A DNA stretch of 64,000 bases, from the NCBI GenBank assembly GCA_029448655.1, contig JACCLO010000003.1, positions 1,798,001 to 1,862,000 of the forward strand. The letters run 5' to 3'. The position numbers were made by a program, and so were the translations under genes. Below are positions 34,150-46,895 of the stretch, one piece after another. The notes under the pieces were generated by a model. The model did no database searches and was not told where the DNA came from. It saw nothing but the letters and a program-made list of their open reading frames with translations. Position 1 is the first letter of the stretch; each line of letters begins with the position of its first letter. The stretch comes from Wolfiporia cocos. Taxonomy: Eukaryota; Basidiomycota; Agaricomycetes; Polyporales; Phaeolaceae.

Positions 34150-35480
34150 GACCATAGGAGGGTGCGCCAGCTCAGTGCTTCCATCTGGAGATGAAACCAT
34201 TCAGTGACGCCAGCCCTGACGTCATGGCAGAGACTCACATTTCAACGGTGCGCTCACGTCCATCGCTAACAATTCTGTCCGCCACAGGGTCTACACAATA
34301 TACCTCATCCGTATGTCCTGGCAAGTCCGTCTTGAGTTTGTATGTTTTGAGGTCCCAAATCGCAACATCAGCTACATCAACTTCCACTACCTAGAATCTC
34401 CACCGCGCACCTTCACAGTACTATATTCGCTCGCACTAACGAGAAGCCGAAGTCTCGAGTCCGCACTCCACGTCAGCTTATACGCGGGACCAATGTGCCC
34501 TCCAAGCATCGTAACGAACTTGCCCGTTCGTCCGTCCCAAACGCGCACGGAACTGTCTCATGCCGCGCTCGCCGCCCAGCGCCTGTATGGACTAAATGCG
34601 ACATGCGCGACCGACGCTGATGTCCCGTCAGGCGCACGACTGGCTTGAGCTTCCCGCTGCGCTCTGCCGTGGCGTCAGACGTGGCAACAGTCGCGACCCG
34701 TGAAGGGAAGAGCGACCAGAAGAAGGGCATATGGCCACCAGAGCCGGAGATGAGCGTCTCGCCGTTCGTGGAGACGAGCTGATTATAGCGCGCGAGGACA
34801 AGGGACTGGCTTTGTATGTAATTGTGAGAAGGGCGTTCCGAGGCGAAAAGAAAGTGAATTTGAACAGTTACCTTGATCGTCCGACGACGGCTTTTCACCG
34901 GTGTGGTCGAACGGCCCTGTATGCAGCACATGATCCGTGTTGAGTGTGAGCATAGTGACTCAATGTGCGTGATCTTTCAGAACGTGCAGCTGCTTGCCCT
35001 GCTCTCAGAGTCAGTAACATGCTCAGGTTCGCAAACATACGCGCTCACCCCATTCACATCCTACACACGGATCGTCCGGTCGCTGGAGGCGGTGTATAGC
35101 ACGCCCTTGCCATTCAACCCGCCACCACCCCACCGTACTACATTTACACTCGCCGTATGGCCGCCCAGTGTGTATTCACAACGGCGTGTTGAGATTGCCC
35201 ACACACGCACGGTGCCATCCTTAGACGAGGATGCTAGCTGTGGCGCTGTTGGGTTATTGCTGAATATAGACGGAGTTTGTCACAATATGGTACAGGTGTA
35301 TTGGCTCCTACGACAGGGACGTGACCCATTCTGCATGCCCGCCGGAACCCGTAGCGAGTAGGTTACCTGTTGTGGGAGAACCGACGCGCATAGAATCGGA
35401 GATGTATGCCTTAGTGGGCCCGGGAGTCAGGCCGGGATGTATGGGTCGTAAGCAAGAGGACGCACCAGTATAATCATCGC
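34150..35480 (-). pseudogene. Notchless/Rsa4 WD40 pseudogene, copy A
   Basis: On the minus strand, broken frames encode pieces of the WD40 ribosome-assembly factor Notchless (yeast Rsa4, animal NLE1): TGNLLATGSGG, EYTLGGHTASVNVVRW-like, YNQLVSTNGETLISGSG, KLKPVVRLTGHQ, KLKTDLPGHTDEVYCVD. The native protein binds the Rea1/Mdn1 AAA-ATPase on pre-60S particles. Here the stretch between TGSG and the next blade is deleted, and many frameshifts exist. A functional copy presumably lies elsewhere in the genome. Confidence 0.7.
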
Positions 35481-35789
35481 TGACCACAGATGTAATCGGA
35501 GCACTTCTCCCAGAACTGTTTACAGATGATGCGAGACCGAGGACATACATCCATACATCCTATTCTGCCTTTGTAACTGAGCTCTTACAAGTGCCAGTAG
35601 CATTAAGCTAGCGCCATCAAAATGCAAGACAAAGCAACGAATCGGCGATCGATCACTGGCAGATCAGCGCAACATCAGTTGGTGTTCGGTTCAAGCCCTC
35701 CGCGCCTATCCGGATCTCTTACCCTGTTATCCACCTACACTACACTAAGAGTCGCCTAGATCTGAAGCAACGCTCACTGGTACTAACAC

Positions 35790-36611
35790 ATGGCAACAAT
35801 CTCTGTCGAGCCCCTACCGGGAGGCCACCATTCGGAGACAATGCCCGATAATGACCCCGAACCAGCTCCTCCCAACGCGGCATTACTTCTCTTATGCCTA
35901 TGCACGGGCTTAGTTGACTCACTCACATACGTATCCTCTGGCGTGTGGTGCGCATTTGTCACTGGCACAACCATTCAGCTTGGCATGGACATCCCGATTG
36001 CTCTCTCATATCTCCTGTCCGCCAAATTCCAGCCTGACGCGTTTCACCGCATCGCATCGAGTTCGTCCTCCGTACGATTCGCGTCCCTTATTGGATTTCT
36101 TGTAGGTGGGCACGCTAGCTCGCACTCCCTTCTGGCTACCAATCCCGCCATGTCAAGCACGATGCAAGCAGCTCTTCTCGTACTCGCATCCACCGTGATC
36201 TTATCAAGAGTGGGGACGAGTCCGCTTGTAGTTGGCATCCCTCACGCACACATCACATTGCCAATCGTGTCAGCCAGCATGGCCATCCAGGCTGTACTCG
36301 TGCAGCACTATCATACAGCGTATGCGACGAGTGTTGCATGGACGAGCGTATGGCTCTCTATCGTCACTCCTTCTTCTGCCCGCAGCAGGCTATATAAGAT
36401 CGCAGGGGTTATCGCGCTCATTATTGGTGCTGCGATTGGTACAGTCGTTCTGGGTCGTGTGGATGGTGATGAACAAACCGACAGTGGTGAGGACAGAGCG
36501 AGGAGAGTAGGATGGGGATTGCTTGTAGCTGCAGGGATTAAGCTTATTGCGGCCGTAATGTTCAGGGTGCAACGTCATAAGCACATTCACGAAGGACGGA
36601 TCCACCTCTAG
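35790..36611 (+). CDS. DUF1275 (YoaK-like) membrane protein, copy 2
   Basis: Intact 273-codon ORF, same length as the copy at 23548-24369. Differences cluster in the N-terminal tail (residues 4-12) and near the C-terminus, with most transmembrane segments identical, suggesting purifying selection after duplication. It lies directly right of segmental copy A and is inverted relative to copy 1. The upstream TATCCGGATCTCTTACC box is shared. Function unknown. Confidence 0.88.
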   Translation: MATISVEPLPGGHHSETMPDNDPEPAPPNAALLLLCLCTGLVDSLTYVSSGVWCAFVTGTTIQLGMDIPIALSYLLSAKFQPDAFHRIASSSSSVRFASLIGFLVGGHASSHSLLATNPAMSSTMQAALLVLASTVILSRVGTSPLVVGIPHAHITLPIVSASMAIQAVLVQHYHTAYATSVAWTSVWLSIVTPSSARSRLYKIAGVIALIIGAAIGTVVLGRVDGDEQTDSGEDRARRVGWGLLVAAGIKLIAAVMFRVQRHKHIHEGRIHL

Positions 36612-37283
36612 GTTGGGTTGTTTAAACTTGTAAAACACGACCAGATCGAACTAGAAAATACGAATGATATTCCAGACAGGGTACCTCAAATGTCTCCTCA
36701 CCTCGCGCTCGAGACTATCGCATCCTCTACATAGTCGCAGCGCGATGGGCCATATTCCTGTCTTCGTAGAATGAGCATTGGCGCGACATCCATCACGAGA
36801 CATGAGAATCGATGAGGCATATAGCGCAGACTTGTGGCGTCCCGAGCTAGCCAGCGTATTGAGGTTATATTATAGACGTACCGATAGTATCAGTGACCGC
36901 ATCTGTCTGAACATCCTTGCTTCGATATGACTTTGGGCTCTGGAGGTCAGCGACCACTCCCACGGTGCACAGGTGCCCAATCAATGACGCGTTGGCTTCG
37001 ATGTCAGAGGCAGCCTCATTGTCGGAGATGATCATCAGGTCAGTCAGCCACACAGAGGGCGGATAGCGCGTGATCATAAGACTTGTATAGGGAGCCGTGC
37101 TCGTGAATAGTACATTTGAGGCGGACGAGGCTCGGGAGTGCACAGACGAGACGCCCAAACTCGTGCACCTTCGGGAATGTGACGTGAAACAGCCAGAGCA
37201 TCATGACAGAAGAAAATAAGTATGAGAGGTAGAAAAAAATGAGGAGATCGAAGTCGCTCGGCTTCCAGATCGCACGCGCGATG
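36612..37283. other. spacer with possible F-box tail
   Basis: Minus-strand frames at 36865-37158 and 37040-37260 are open in places (LFHVTFPKVHEFGRLVCALP; EANASLIGHLCTVGVVADLQ) and may be the decayed C-terminal part of the F-box gene to the right. No single intact frame or clear introns. Confidence 0.4.
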
Positions 37284-38003
37284 TCAAGACGCCACGCGGA
37301 GGGCAGCCTCGCCGCGGCCATCATGGCGAATGTGCCCAGATGCAGAATTGGCGCCCGCCCATCGCATTTTGTTCCACCCCCCACCCAGACGGATCTCGCC
37401 TGCTGGAGGAGATGTGGCTGTGCCCGCGCTCGCTCCACACGTCCTTGGATCCCACAGAACGACGTGCCGCTGCATCTGGTACCGACACCTCGGCATCTGG
37501 TACCGACACCTCGGCATCCACGCCTTGCACACAAGCGCGCAGCTCTGCGGCATCCGAGTGTCATTCCACTGCCGGTCGATGACACGCTCGCAGACCTCCG
37601 TCGGAAGCTGCAGCGGCCTCCTCGAGGACGGGTCGCTCTCCAGGACGCGTCCGATGTGTCTCCACCTGGGCTCTGTATCTGCGTCTATCCTTCAGTCGTC
37701 TCTACAGGCTGTAGATGGCTCACTTCTGACTTGCTGTGCTTCCGCCGCTCTCTCCAGCGTGCTCTCTCTCCTTGGTGCGGACTCTCCCTCTACCCCACTT
37801 TTCACTGCAGACTTCTCTTGCGTGGTTTGTTCGACCGCGCAAAAATTCTGCGCTCCCTCCTGCAGCGCTGAGGACGGATCACTTCGAACGTCCCCTGTTC
37901 CTTCCATCACCTCCACCGTGGCTACACAGTCCTGACCATGCTCTCTGGCCGGTACGGCGGCAGCTTCCAGGGTGCGTCGCTTCGCTTCATTTGCTTTGGC
38001 CAT
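37284..38003 (-). pseudogene. F-box-like protein pseudogene
   Basis: ATG at 38003 (MAKANEAKRRTLEAAAV), a charged ~100-residue leader, an in-frame TGA at 37694-37692 (CGA would restore it), then an F-box-like core: PLQLPTEVCERVIDRQWN followed by CALVCKAWMPRCRYQM. F-box proteins recruit substrates to SCF ubiquitin ligases (family knowledge). A 21-bp tandem duplication (37474-37515) repeats PRCRYQM inside the domain. The frame ends at 37284, far short of the 400-550 residues usual for agaricomycete F-box proteins. Confidence 0.55.
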
Positions 38004-41000
38004 CTTCCTCTTGTTTCGGCGTGATCGGGGGTGGCGACCCTTGACGGTAGAAATGGAGACAAGCAGAATGACCTCAGTAAATCTGCCCAGTCGTTTATAT
38101 ATCAGGACGTCCTCACAGCGTTGCACAGCCAACCACTCGTACAGAATATGGTCCGAGTGCACAGCACAGCGCTTTCATCTACCCATCCTGACAACGTAGA
38201 ATGGTAAATGAAGGCCAATGACCGCATTGGGTACGGTTCACTGTGACAGGAGCGATGCATGCGCGCCAGACGACATGACCTATCGGTGTCGTTGACAACA
38301 GCCTTATGTTCACTGCCCTGATCTCTACTCCACACATGAGCCGATGTATGCAGGCGTGCTTCTGATCATGAGCTTTACATCCCGGAACGCGAGGCGATTG
38401 GCGAGTCCTTACCCGAAGCTATGGTGCCTCTCCTACGAAAGGTTCATGCGCGCTCTCCGTGAGCTGTGCGCGAGGCTTCGCGCCCAGCATCTGCCGCACA
38501 GCCTAGCAGGACTCGCGGCAATGAACTACACGGGCGCTGCAGCCATACACGCTTTGATTTATCAGAACTACTGCGGGCATCCCTTCACGCAAATTGTCTC
38601 CTCCAGTTCACGGGGTGTTACCAACATAATCAGCATGCAGAGCGAACGTACAGCCACCGTACTCCGCGCCGCAAGAACGACAGTCTGCCAGACGCATGTG
38701 GCGGTACCAGCGCTTCTAGAAGCATGGCTAGAGATGAAAGTAAACCAGATACAGATAGCGTTGGAGATAGCATTGTCAGCCCTAGAACCTTGGACGCTGC
38801 GGATGGACTGTTGTTCTGGGGCTTCTGAGCAAAGACACGCGAGTTCGACACGATGTGCGTGGATGGCTTCCATCCTGACGGCAATGTGTACGCACACCCA
38901 TTGACGCCAACGACGACCGCAGGGGTGGATATAGGCGCTCTTTAGGTGGGATGCCTCTGTCGGCGTATGCGCCAGCTATGAAAGCAGAACGTATGCGCAT
39001 TGTGTGATGGGGAGATGCCATGGGCGCGCATTGCTTTGTGGGAGACCCTGAGGAGGCAGTGCCTCCGCCACGAACTTGTGCGGACACGGGTTAACGCTCG
39101 GAAGCATCGTTGAGAGCGTCAGGCCGGTGCGGAATGGCATTCCATCTATGCACTGCGTTCAGAGGACCGCACAGCGTGTCAATATGCCCGCGCGATTTGA
39201 GGAGACCCGTAGTGGCTTTCATTGATTCTGTGACATTCTATCTGCGTGCGAACGTTTGCGTCCTCACTCACACCAGCATTCGTAATCAATGAGAGCATTA
39301 AGTGTACCCTTTAGAGAGCAACAATTGCTTCGGACAATGGATCCTGCGCGCGTCTACTTGCAATTCATACCCAAGGCTTCCATTCCATCTATGCGGCATT
39401 ACTACACCATGCAGCAGTGGACCACACTAGCGCTTCCAGCCGTATACTTCTATTCGATCCCGGCGCTCTCCCTTCGCGAGTCGACCCCATCACAGCGTGG
39501 CAACATTGAGGACGAGAGGCATGTACGTGACCGATAACAGATCAATTAAAACATCCTATGCTCTAGCATAGCATGCATGCTTCTTCAGTAGACGCCCAGT
39601 TCCAGGGTCCCTCGGAGCATGGGCGGAGATGAACACAGGAATACAGGTATGCCTTGTATATGACAGATCAGTGTGTCCCTTCATTTTTTCCTCTGTTGTT
39701 GAAAGCTGAAATTCAGTCTTGGATTATGCAAGAGAAATGTGTGAAATGTGATACACACCAGTTGTGGCTAACGCGAAGGCGAATGACGGGACCTTGCGGG
39801 AAGCTGTAATGCTTCTCCTGCAAAACCTTTGCACACGCGTTCTGCTATCCACGTACGAGTCCTTAATCCCAGCATTTACCGCAAAAACCCGCACGTCCTC
39901 GTGGCAGGCACATTCAAGTCACAATACACAGGGCAGCGGCAACAAGTGAGAACGAGAACGAGAACGTAGTGGAAATGGAAAACGCACGATTACGAGCTTC
40001 TGTAACATTCGGTTACTGCCACGCATGCTCTAGCAGTGCAAAATTCGGAAGCGGCAGCCGCGCCTGCAACCTCGATATAACGTGCAAGAAAGGATGACGG
40101 CGCACCATGCCACACAGCACGTATCAGCGTGCGAGCTCACCGAAAGATGCGCGGCCTGTCAGGAGTGAGTAGTGAAATAACGGCTAGGGGAATCGGCGGC
40201 GAACGGACTGTACTCATCTGCGACTCTTGAAGTGGAAGCCAAATTAACGATTCTCCGGCAATGGGTAATTAGCTCCTTATGGAATCATAGTCGAATTCCT
40301 CGACATAGTCTGCGCGAAGTACCTGCTGAGAGATCGCCTCGACTCATATGCGCAAAGCGTATGCGGTGATAAGGAACTGTGTTGATCATGACGAGGCTGG
40401 TACATATATTGTACTTCAAGTGTTTATGAACAACACGCAGAACACAGATGATTGGCTCTCGGCTCATCGAAAGACACGTTGCCCATAGAAAGACATCCAC
40501 AGAGAAGCTATGAGGCCTGTCCCATGAATGAGGAGAGCAGATGTATGCCAGCGATGGAACCTGCAGTACATGGGCCGTAGGAGCACGCCCTGATAAATAA
40601 TCTATATTGGCACACGCAGTGTGTTCCAGGAGATATAAAATATTCGCCAGGCCCGAAGTTGGCGAGTAACCGAACCATGTGCAGAAATGGAGTTTGACAT
40701 GGGCAAAACATCGTTGAGAGATACATGGGCATGCTGATGCCATGCATATGCAGATGAGGCGCAGATTGTGGGAATCAACAGCACCACACTACCGACCATG
40801 AATCGTACTGTGAGAGGCACCCATCGGATGTTCTATGCTAATTCATGAGTACCACGGAGCAGCCAAAGGGTCGCATCGCCAAGTAGCGAAGCGGAATTGT
40901 CGAAGATCATAAACAGGTGCAGAGTTGCAAAGGATCAGATAGTGCGTCGGCAGAGCGGAAAAGGCACCCAGCTCGGAATCAGCTCAGAGTGTTCGTGGGC

Positions 41001-42105
41001 TTGGTTGCAACGCCTTTACCAACCTCGAAGTCCAGGTCCAAGGGGAGAGCATGCCGGATATATTGACTGAGCTAGTTAATCTTCGCTTATAGGCACATTG
41101 ATCAGTAAACCGTCATTTATCATGACTGGAGACAGGACGGGCTGCAAAATGTCTTTAAATGATGCTCTCGTTGTGACAATTATGAGATGACAGCACTATC
41201 TCGCAATGTTAATTGCTGTGGTCGGCTGACAGTAGATCGACATACCTCTTGTATGAGTGCATAGTGTGCAACCGGAAGCTTTGGACAGGCAGGATGTCAT
41301 CAAATGATAGATAACCAGCTGTATCCCGTGAGTATGGACAGTCTGACTCCAGAAAAGCGTGGCTTGATGCCATCCTCATCGACTACGATCTTCGGTTTGG
41401 CATCGTTAAGGCGCTGCTCCAGAGTGGAAAGTTTTATTTCTGTCTCTCCCGCAAGTCATCAGCACATGAATAAGCAGTAATTTGGGACGAAGAGTGCTCG
41501 CCTGATACAGACGCGGGACATCGTTCATATCTGCCATGGTATAATCTGCTTCGGAGTTCTGGATACATGGACAGTATTACTTAGTCTGAGCAGCCTCAAC
41601 GATGGCGCACTTACATCCGTGATGTAGCGCAAGAGACATTCCACAGGATCGTCAATGATTGTCATAATAGACCTCAGACAAACCGGAGTTCCGCTCACGA
41701 GCTCAATCTCTGACATTGCACTAGAGGTCAGTACAGTCTATATACCGCTATAGTCTGTGATTCGAACCTTCTTTAGCTTGCGCCGACCTCTATGTCTCTT
41801 GAGCTCCGTCCTTTGTCCCCTCTGTATGAATATAGACGTTTGAAAAGATGCAGGAATACAAATGTTAGCAACGAACAGCCGACACTGGCACGTAACGTTT
41901 ACTGACCATTTACATTTTTCTCATTCTGGTCTGGTGCTGCTATTACGATGGGGAGTTGTTCGCGCGAGTTGACCATTGGAATGAAGCCACGGAAGCAGCT
42001 TCTGACCTTGCACAACTTGACAAAGATACACTGATGATTGCGCGCGCGTCTCTTTCCAATGTGTACGGGCTGCCACCGCCTATGCTCCCACCCGGTATTG
42101 AACTC
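38004..42105. other. 4.1-kb region without an assignable gene
   Basis: A plus-strand ORF (38344-38904) and overlapping frames (for example SKPDTDSVGDSIVSPRTLDA, then FDTMCVDGFHPDGNVYAHPL) look faintly protein-like but belong to no family I recognise. Near 41525-41716 a minus-strand stretch (SGTPVCLRSIMTIIDDPVEC) may be one exon of a decayed gene. GAGAAC repeats three times near 39950. Otherwise featureless. Confidence 0.4.
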
Positions 42106-42298
42106 TGTCGGAAAAATCCGGGGAGCGTTGCAACGCGGGCCGATTGAAACGGTATTGGGATTGGTTGTTGTCAATTGTAACTAGCTTGAGATAATAAATA
42201 AATAATTTCAATTGAGGTACCGCGTGGGACGATTCCAATAATGACGCACGATTGCCAAGGCCTTCTGATTTTACGATCACGTGGATGAAACTATCTTG

Positions 42299-42378
42299 CA
42301 ACGCGATCGGAATCGGCGCAACGCGATCGGAAGCGGCAAAGCGCGATCGGAATCGGCGAAACGTGATCGAGCGCGGCG
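42299..42378 (+). repeat. four 20-bp tandem units upstream of the transposase
   Basis: Units start at 42299, 42319, 42339 and 42359 with consensus CAACGCGATCGGAATCGGCG. The last unit ends 63 bp before the transposase ATG. Arrays like this in DNA transposons often bind transposase (inference). A related 20-bp-periodic pair lies at 50021-50060. Confidence 0.85.
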
Positions 42379-42441
42379 ACAAAAATATTATTGCACTGCG
42401 TGACTTCAGAGTATCTTAGTCTACATTTCTTCTCAGCCATT

Positions 42442-45400
42442 ATGCCTAGGGCACCAAAGCCGAACCCTACTGGACGTTACCTGTCCCTCGGCGAATTTAC
42501 TTGTGATATCTGCCATGGTGTTTTCAAGACTCGCGGCCGAGGCAGCCATATGAGAAAATGCAGGCAAGATGTAGCAGAGCGGGAACTGACCGCGCGTCTC
42601 CGAAGTGGAGTCGAAGATTCTCCTTCAGATATTGACAGTACGTTTTTCGCTTGCACTTGTATTTACTTCATCCTAAGATCTATATTCAGCCTAAGGCTCC
42701 AACCATATAATATACATGTACAGAAAATCGGTAAATATATGGTATATGGTATATACATAATATATACATAGTATATACATGGTTTACATGGTTTTTGGAT
42801 GGTAGATTTTTTAGACATCTTGGCATAGCCATTGCTTTGCCCATATAGCTATGGAGATTGTTTCTTCCTTTAATGACATGCTGCAGGTATCAGCACTTGG
42901 CTGATGTGAGGAAAAAATCGGTGTTCAACATTCAGCAGCCACACTAGTAGCAGGAATGGGTTAGGAATTGTGCACAATGTGTGAGGTGGTGGGAAACTTG
43001 TATGCATGAGTCTAATGCATGATGCAATCATTATGTGGGATGATATATAGCATAAACATAAATCTGATCTTGCCTTCTGCCAAATGAGAGGGTAAGCCAA
43101 GCATGTGAATTATGTCCTGACATCTTTGCATTTGTGCAGCAGCCACCAGATTGTCTAAATCTCATATCACCATTGCACTGTACGTTCTGTAAGACACATA
43201 ACTAGTTCAGATACTCTATTCAAATTGTCAACTGAGGGTCTAATATGAATGCATTCACAACAACCATATACCATATAATATACCATGTATATACCATGTA
43301 CTCGGCCACATGTAAATATATGTATATAGTATATATATAAAACCATGTATACATGGTATATACATTATATGGTTGGAGCCTTAATTCAGCCGCAAATCCC
43401 TTTCCTTGGATTACAGCACCTCCGCCAACATACCTCGGTGTTAGGATTCAAGCTGACCACAGTAAGTGTTTCTTTCTAGATGTACTATCAATTTTGAATG
43501 TTGCCTTCATGGAGTGATGATGCAGTGAATTACCTACTGACCTTGACATCTAACAGTTGCCTCATGTTCCGTTGATCATCCCACTATTGGTCGGTCAGAT
43601 TCAGATGATACACATTGGGTAACATAATTAATACAGTGTTGTGAATAGACACATGTACGGATAGAGATTCTCCAAGGGAAGGCGATGATGACATTGCCAT
43701 GCAAGGTGAGTTATCCGTACCTGGATATGCCTGAAGCTAAGACTCGCCGCTTACTATAGAGCCTGCATCAACGTCAGCGTGGCTGCCAGATAAGGAGGAC
43801 ACCATGACCGAATATCATCCATCCAGCTACATTCCAAGGCGTGTTCAGGCTTTTGAAGACTACGGAAAAGAAGATAATGAACCCCCAACTCCGCCAAGGT
43901 CAAAGACACCATGGGAGCCGTTTCAGACTCGCGCAGACTTTGAATTCGCAGAAATAGCGCTTCAGTCTTCTCTAAAGAGAAAAGAGATAAATTCACTCAT
44001 CAGATTGATTAACGCAGTCGCTTCGGGAGACATGAAATTCTCGCTGACGAGTGAAGCTCAGCTACGCGAGATTTGGGATGCGGCATCACACCAGTTAACT
44101 CCTGTGAGTGTTCTAGCTCAATGTTATGTGGTCTTATATTAATACTGTCGCATAGTTTAAGAAACATACCATCGAAGTGCCTTACAAAAAGGAGATACGC
44201 AGCTTCGATGTCTATGGACGTGATACTTGGGACTGGATACTTGACCTGTTACAGAATCCTGCATTGTTGAGGCATTGGAATTGGACACCAACTAGACTCT
44301 ACAAACACACCGGATCGGAGTGGGAGAGATTCTACCATGAGCCATGGACGGGAGATAGACTCTGGGAAGTCCAGGTAAATATATTTCTAATGCTGTCTAA
44401 TATGAAACATTGAATTCGCTTTTAGTCTCAGGTTCCTTCAGGCGCGACGGCCTTTGGCCTTATTATTTATGCAGATAAGACGAAACTATCGACGTTTGGG
44501 ACGCAGAAGGGGTATCCTGTCATCGCTCGAGTGGCTCACCTTCCTGCTGAGATCCGAAATGGTGAGGGAATCGGCGGAGGGTGTGTTGTGGGTTGGTTGC
44601 CAATTGTAAGTTCTAATGTAAATTATAAGACCCTATTCTCATTTTTTTTTCAAGGTGGACAATGACTCCGCTGAAGACAGAAAGACCGGTTTTGTTAATT
44701 TCAAACGCGTTGTCTATCATAAGGGGTTTCTGGTATTCATGGAAAATGTCGCACGCCATTCGAAGTCGGGATATCACATCGAATGCGCAGATGGGATTGT
44801 GAGGTGGCTATTCATATTTATTTTGATTCTTTCTGCAGACTATGAGGAGCAGTGAGTTCTTAATTTAATCTGCATGTCCATAATCTCAAGTCGAAGAGTT
44901 AGATGCTTTATGGCTCTTATACGAGGACTGAAAGGAAATTGCCCATGTCCAGTATGTTTAGTACCTAGTGCGAAACTCGCAGACACTAGTGTGGAGTGGC
45001 CGCTTCGTACAGCGATAGGTTCTGCAGAGCTTGTGAAGCGCGCTAGAAGTATGGGTACGGAGGTTGATCGAGAGGCCATTTTGAAGCCATACGGGCTTCG
45101 TCCAATCAAGGTATCAATTACTGCATCGCATTTTTATACTAGCACATTACTAATTTTTCTTCAGAACTCATTCTGGAAGATCGCAAATACGGACGTACAC
45201 AGTGCTCTGTCGTTTGATAGACTACACTCCCATCACATTGGGCTATTTGGCAATCACCTATGGTCGGAAATTAATAAACATGTGAATAGGCTTGGACGTA
45301 GTGCGGGAACCTTAGTTGACACTCAGTAAGTTAGTACATAAAATCTCAAATATTCTCATTCATCTGTGAGCAGGGTCGCCAAAATGCCGCGATGGCGCGG

Positions 45401-46895
45401 CTTAAACCACTTTGACCAGATTATGACCATCAATTTCACGGATGGCGGAAAACTAGAAGATATGTCAAAGGTAATGTTTATTACCTAACTTCTGCACTGG
45501 CTACTGAGCATATAACTTGAACCAGCTTGTTATCTTTGCTACTCACAACGTCCTCACCAAAAAACCTATGTCAGCTAGCTATGTGCTTTTGCGCTGTTTG
45601 CGCAGCTATCTGGCACTGGATATGTACTTGTCATTCGAAGTTCACACTACAGGACGGCTGGAAATGGGACAACAGGAGTTGTCGAGTTTTTCAAAGCTTA
45701 TTGAAGTATGTCCAATGTGTAGCACTGATGAACATCTCACGTATTCCCATTACTAGGAATACTTGAGCAAAATGGGCGAAGACGACAAGAACTGGAATTT
45801 CATCAAAGCTCATTCACACCAGCATGCGTTTCAAGATATCAAAGCCAAAGGTGTTACTCGAAACTACAATACGAAGCCCAGTGAGAAAATGCATCATTCA
45901 CTGAAGAAGTCGTATCAACAAACGAATTACAAAGATATCGCTAACCAGGTTTATATCCCGTTATTAAATTCGTGCGTCGAGACATCTCACATATTTGACA
46001 GATGCTCAATATGAATCATAATTCTCTTGTTTCATCTCTCATCCACTCGCGCATTGAGGACTTCGATGCATACAATGATTACGTGCAGGACAAAGACAAC
46101 CACGAGGATATTCCTGACGACGATTCGTGTAGCGTATCGTTTGGATCAGGACATATAAGTCTTGGCGCTGCACAGAAACCTATCAAGATCTCTGAACTTC
46201 GAGGGGTCTCCAACGCGCCACCAGTGTTTGCGGACTTTCACAAGCACCTTGGGGAATTCCTAGTGCGATTCCTCGCGTCCCAAGGTCTGAAATTTCAGAG
46301 TTCCTCAGCGAGGATACAAGCTACTGATATGGTATGTTCTTCATTATTTTATAAGCATCGTCATATTCACATTTATGGATAAATAGATCACGGAATACCA
46401 CCTCCTTAAGGTCAACTATGAGTCTTTCGAGACATGGAAAATGGCCACCGATCTTTTGCGATGCAATCCTTCCTTTCATGGAAGACCTTGATATGATTAT
46501 GCCCTTATTCAGACTGTGGGGCGGCCTATGTTTGCACAGCTGATATTAGTCTTCACATACTTGGTGAAGAATGTTGGTGACAGCCGAGCAGCAAATGGTG
46601 CGTGATCATTATTCATGATGCCTGCGTATCTCAACCATTACCCAAAGCTGATGCAAAAGATATCCTATATCCACTGGCATTGATCAAGCCCATGGATGGA
46701 CGAACAGGAATTGAGCGTTCAAAGGACCGTGACCTTGGATTTTATCGCCTGAAAACTAATTCACGCGTGCGGTACGAGATTGTCCCTCTGCACTCTATCA
46801 TCCGGGGTGCATACATTGTTCCTGACTATGAGCATGATGACGAGTATTTAATAGTTGATACTATAGATGCAGATATGTTGGTTGTAAAGTGGTAG
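42442..46895 (+). pseudogene. Plavaka-type DDE transposase, one in-frame stop
   Basis: Multi-exon gene (at least 12 exons; short GT-AG introns). N-terminus: zinc-finger-like CDICHGVF..HMRKC. Core exons: PFQTRADFEFAEIAL, PYKKEIRSFDVYGRDTWDW, LIIYADKTKLSTFGTQKGYP, NGEGIGGG-VVGWLP, FVNFKRVVYHKGF, LILSADYEEQ, FMALIRGLKGNCPCPVCLVP, ANTDVHSALSFDRLHSHHIG, NYNTKPSEKMHHSLKK. This order is diagnostic of the basidiomycete Plavaka group (CMC superfamily). Asp in YADKTKLS and LSADYEEQ and Glu in PSEKMH are candidate catalytic residues. The C-terminal exon 46602-46895 (LKTNSRVRYEIVPLHSIIRG) ends at TAG 46893. A single TGA at 46489-46491 (CGA expected, NPSFHGRP*YDYALIQT) breaks it. A MITE occupies intron 1. 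Confidence 0.88.
42692..43383. mobile_element. hAT-like MITE in intron 1 of the transposase
   Basis: 20-bp perfect inverted ends TAAGGCTCCAACCATATAAT, flanked by the 8-bp direct duplication ATTCAGCC (42684-42691 and 43384-43391). Ends and duplication length fit hAT elements. The 692-bp interior is AT-rich with TATATAC/CATGTA microsatellite blocks near both ends and no ORF. Without it the intron would be about 80 nt. Confidence 0.93.

Larger units (their letters stand above)
30843..35690 (+). repeat. segmental duplication, copy A (~4.85 kb)
   Basis: Collinear with 56367-63255 in the same orientation, from GACGAGCAGCAAGATACAG at the left to CGAATCGGCGATCGATCA at the right, with scattered substitutions and small indels. 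Copy A lacks the MITE and the 1.77-kb insertion of copy B and so serves as the empty-site reference. Contents: secreted-protein pseudogene, Notchless pseudogene, a partial tRNA-like sequence and a diverged ~140-bp tandem repeat. Confidence 0.9.

Noticed and set aside
37239..37935. Overlapping plus-strand ORFs of 210 and 201 codons
   Set aside because: They are shadows of the minus-strand F-box frame, which contains PTEVCERVIDR and CALVCKAWMPR.
38344..38904. 186-codon ORF as a confident gene
   Set aside because: No family match, no splice context, and competing frames look equally protein-like; kept only as a note in the region entry.
42299..42378. 20-bp tandem array as a CRISPR-like or centromeric repeat
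   Set aside because: The units are contiguous without spacers and only four copies; this is a eukaryotic transposon upstream region.
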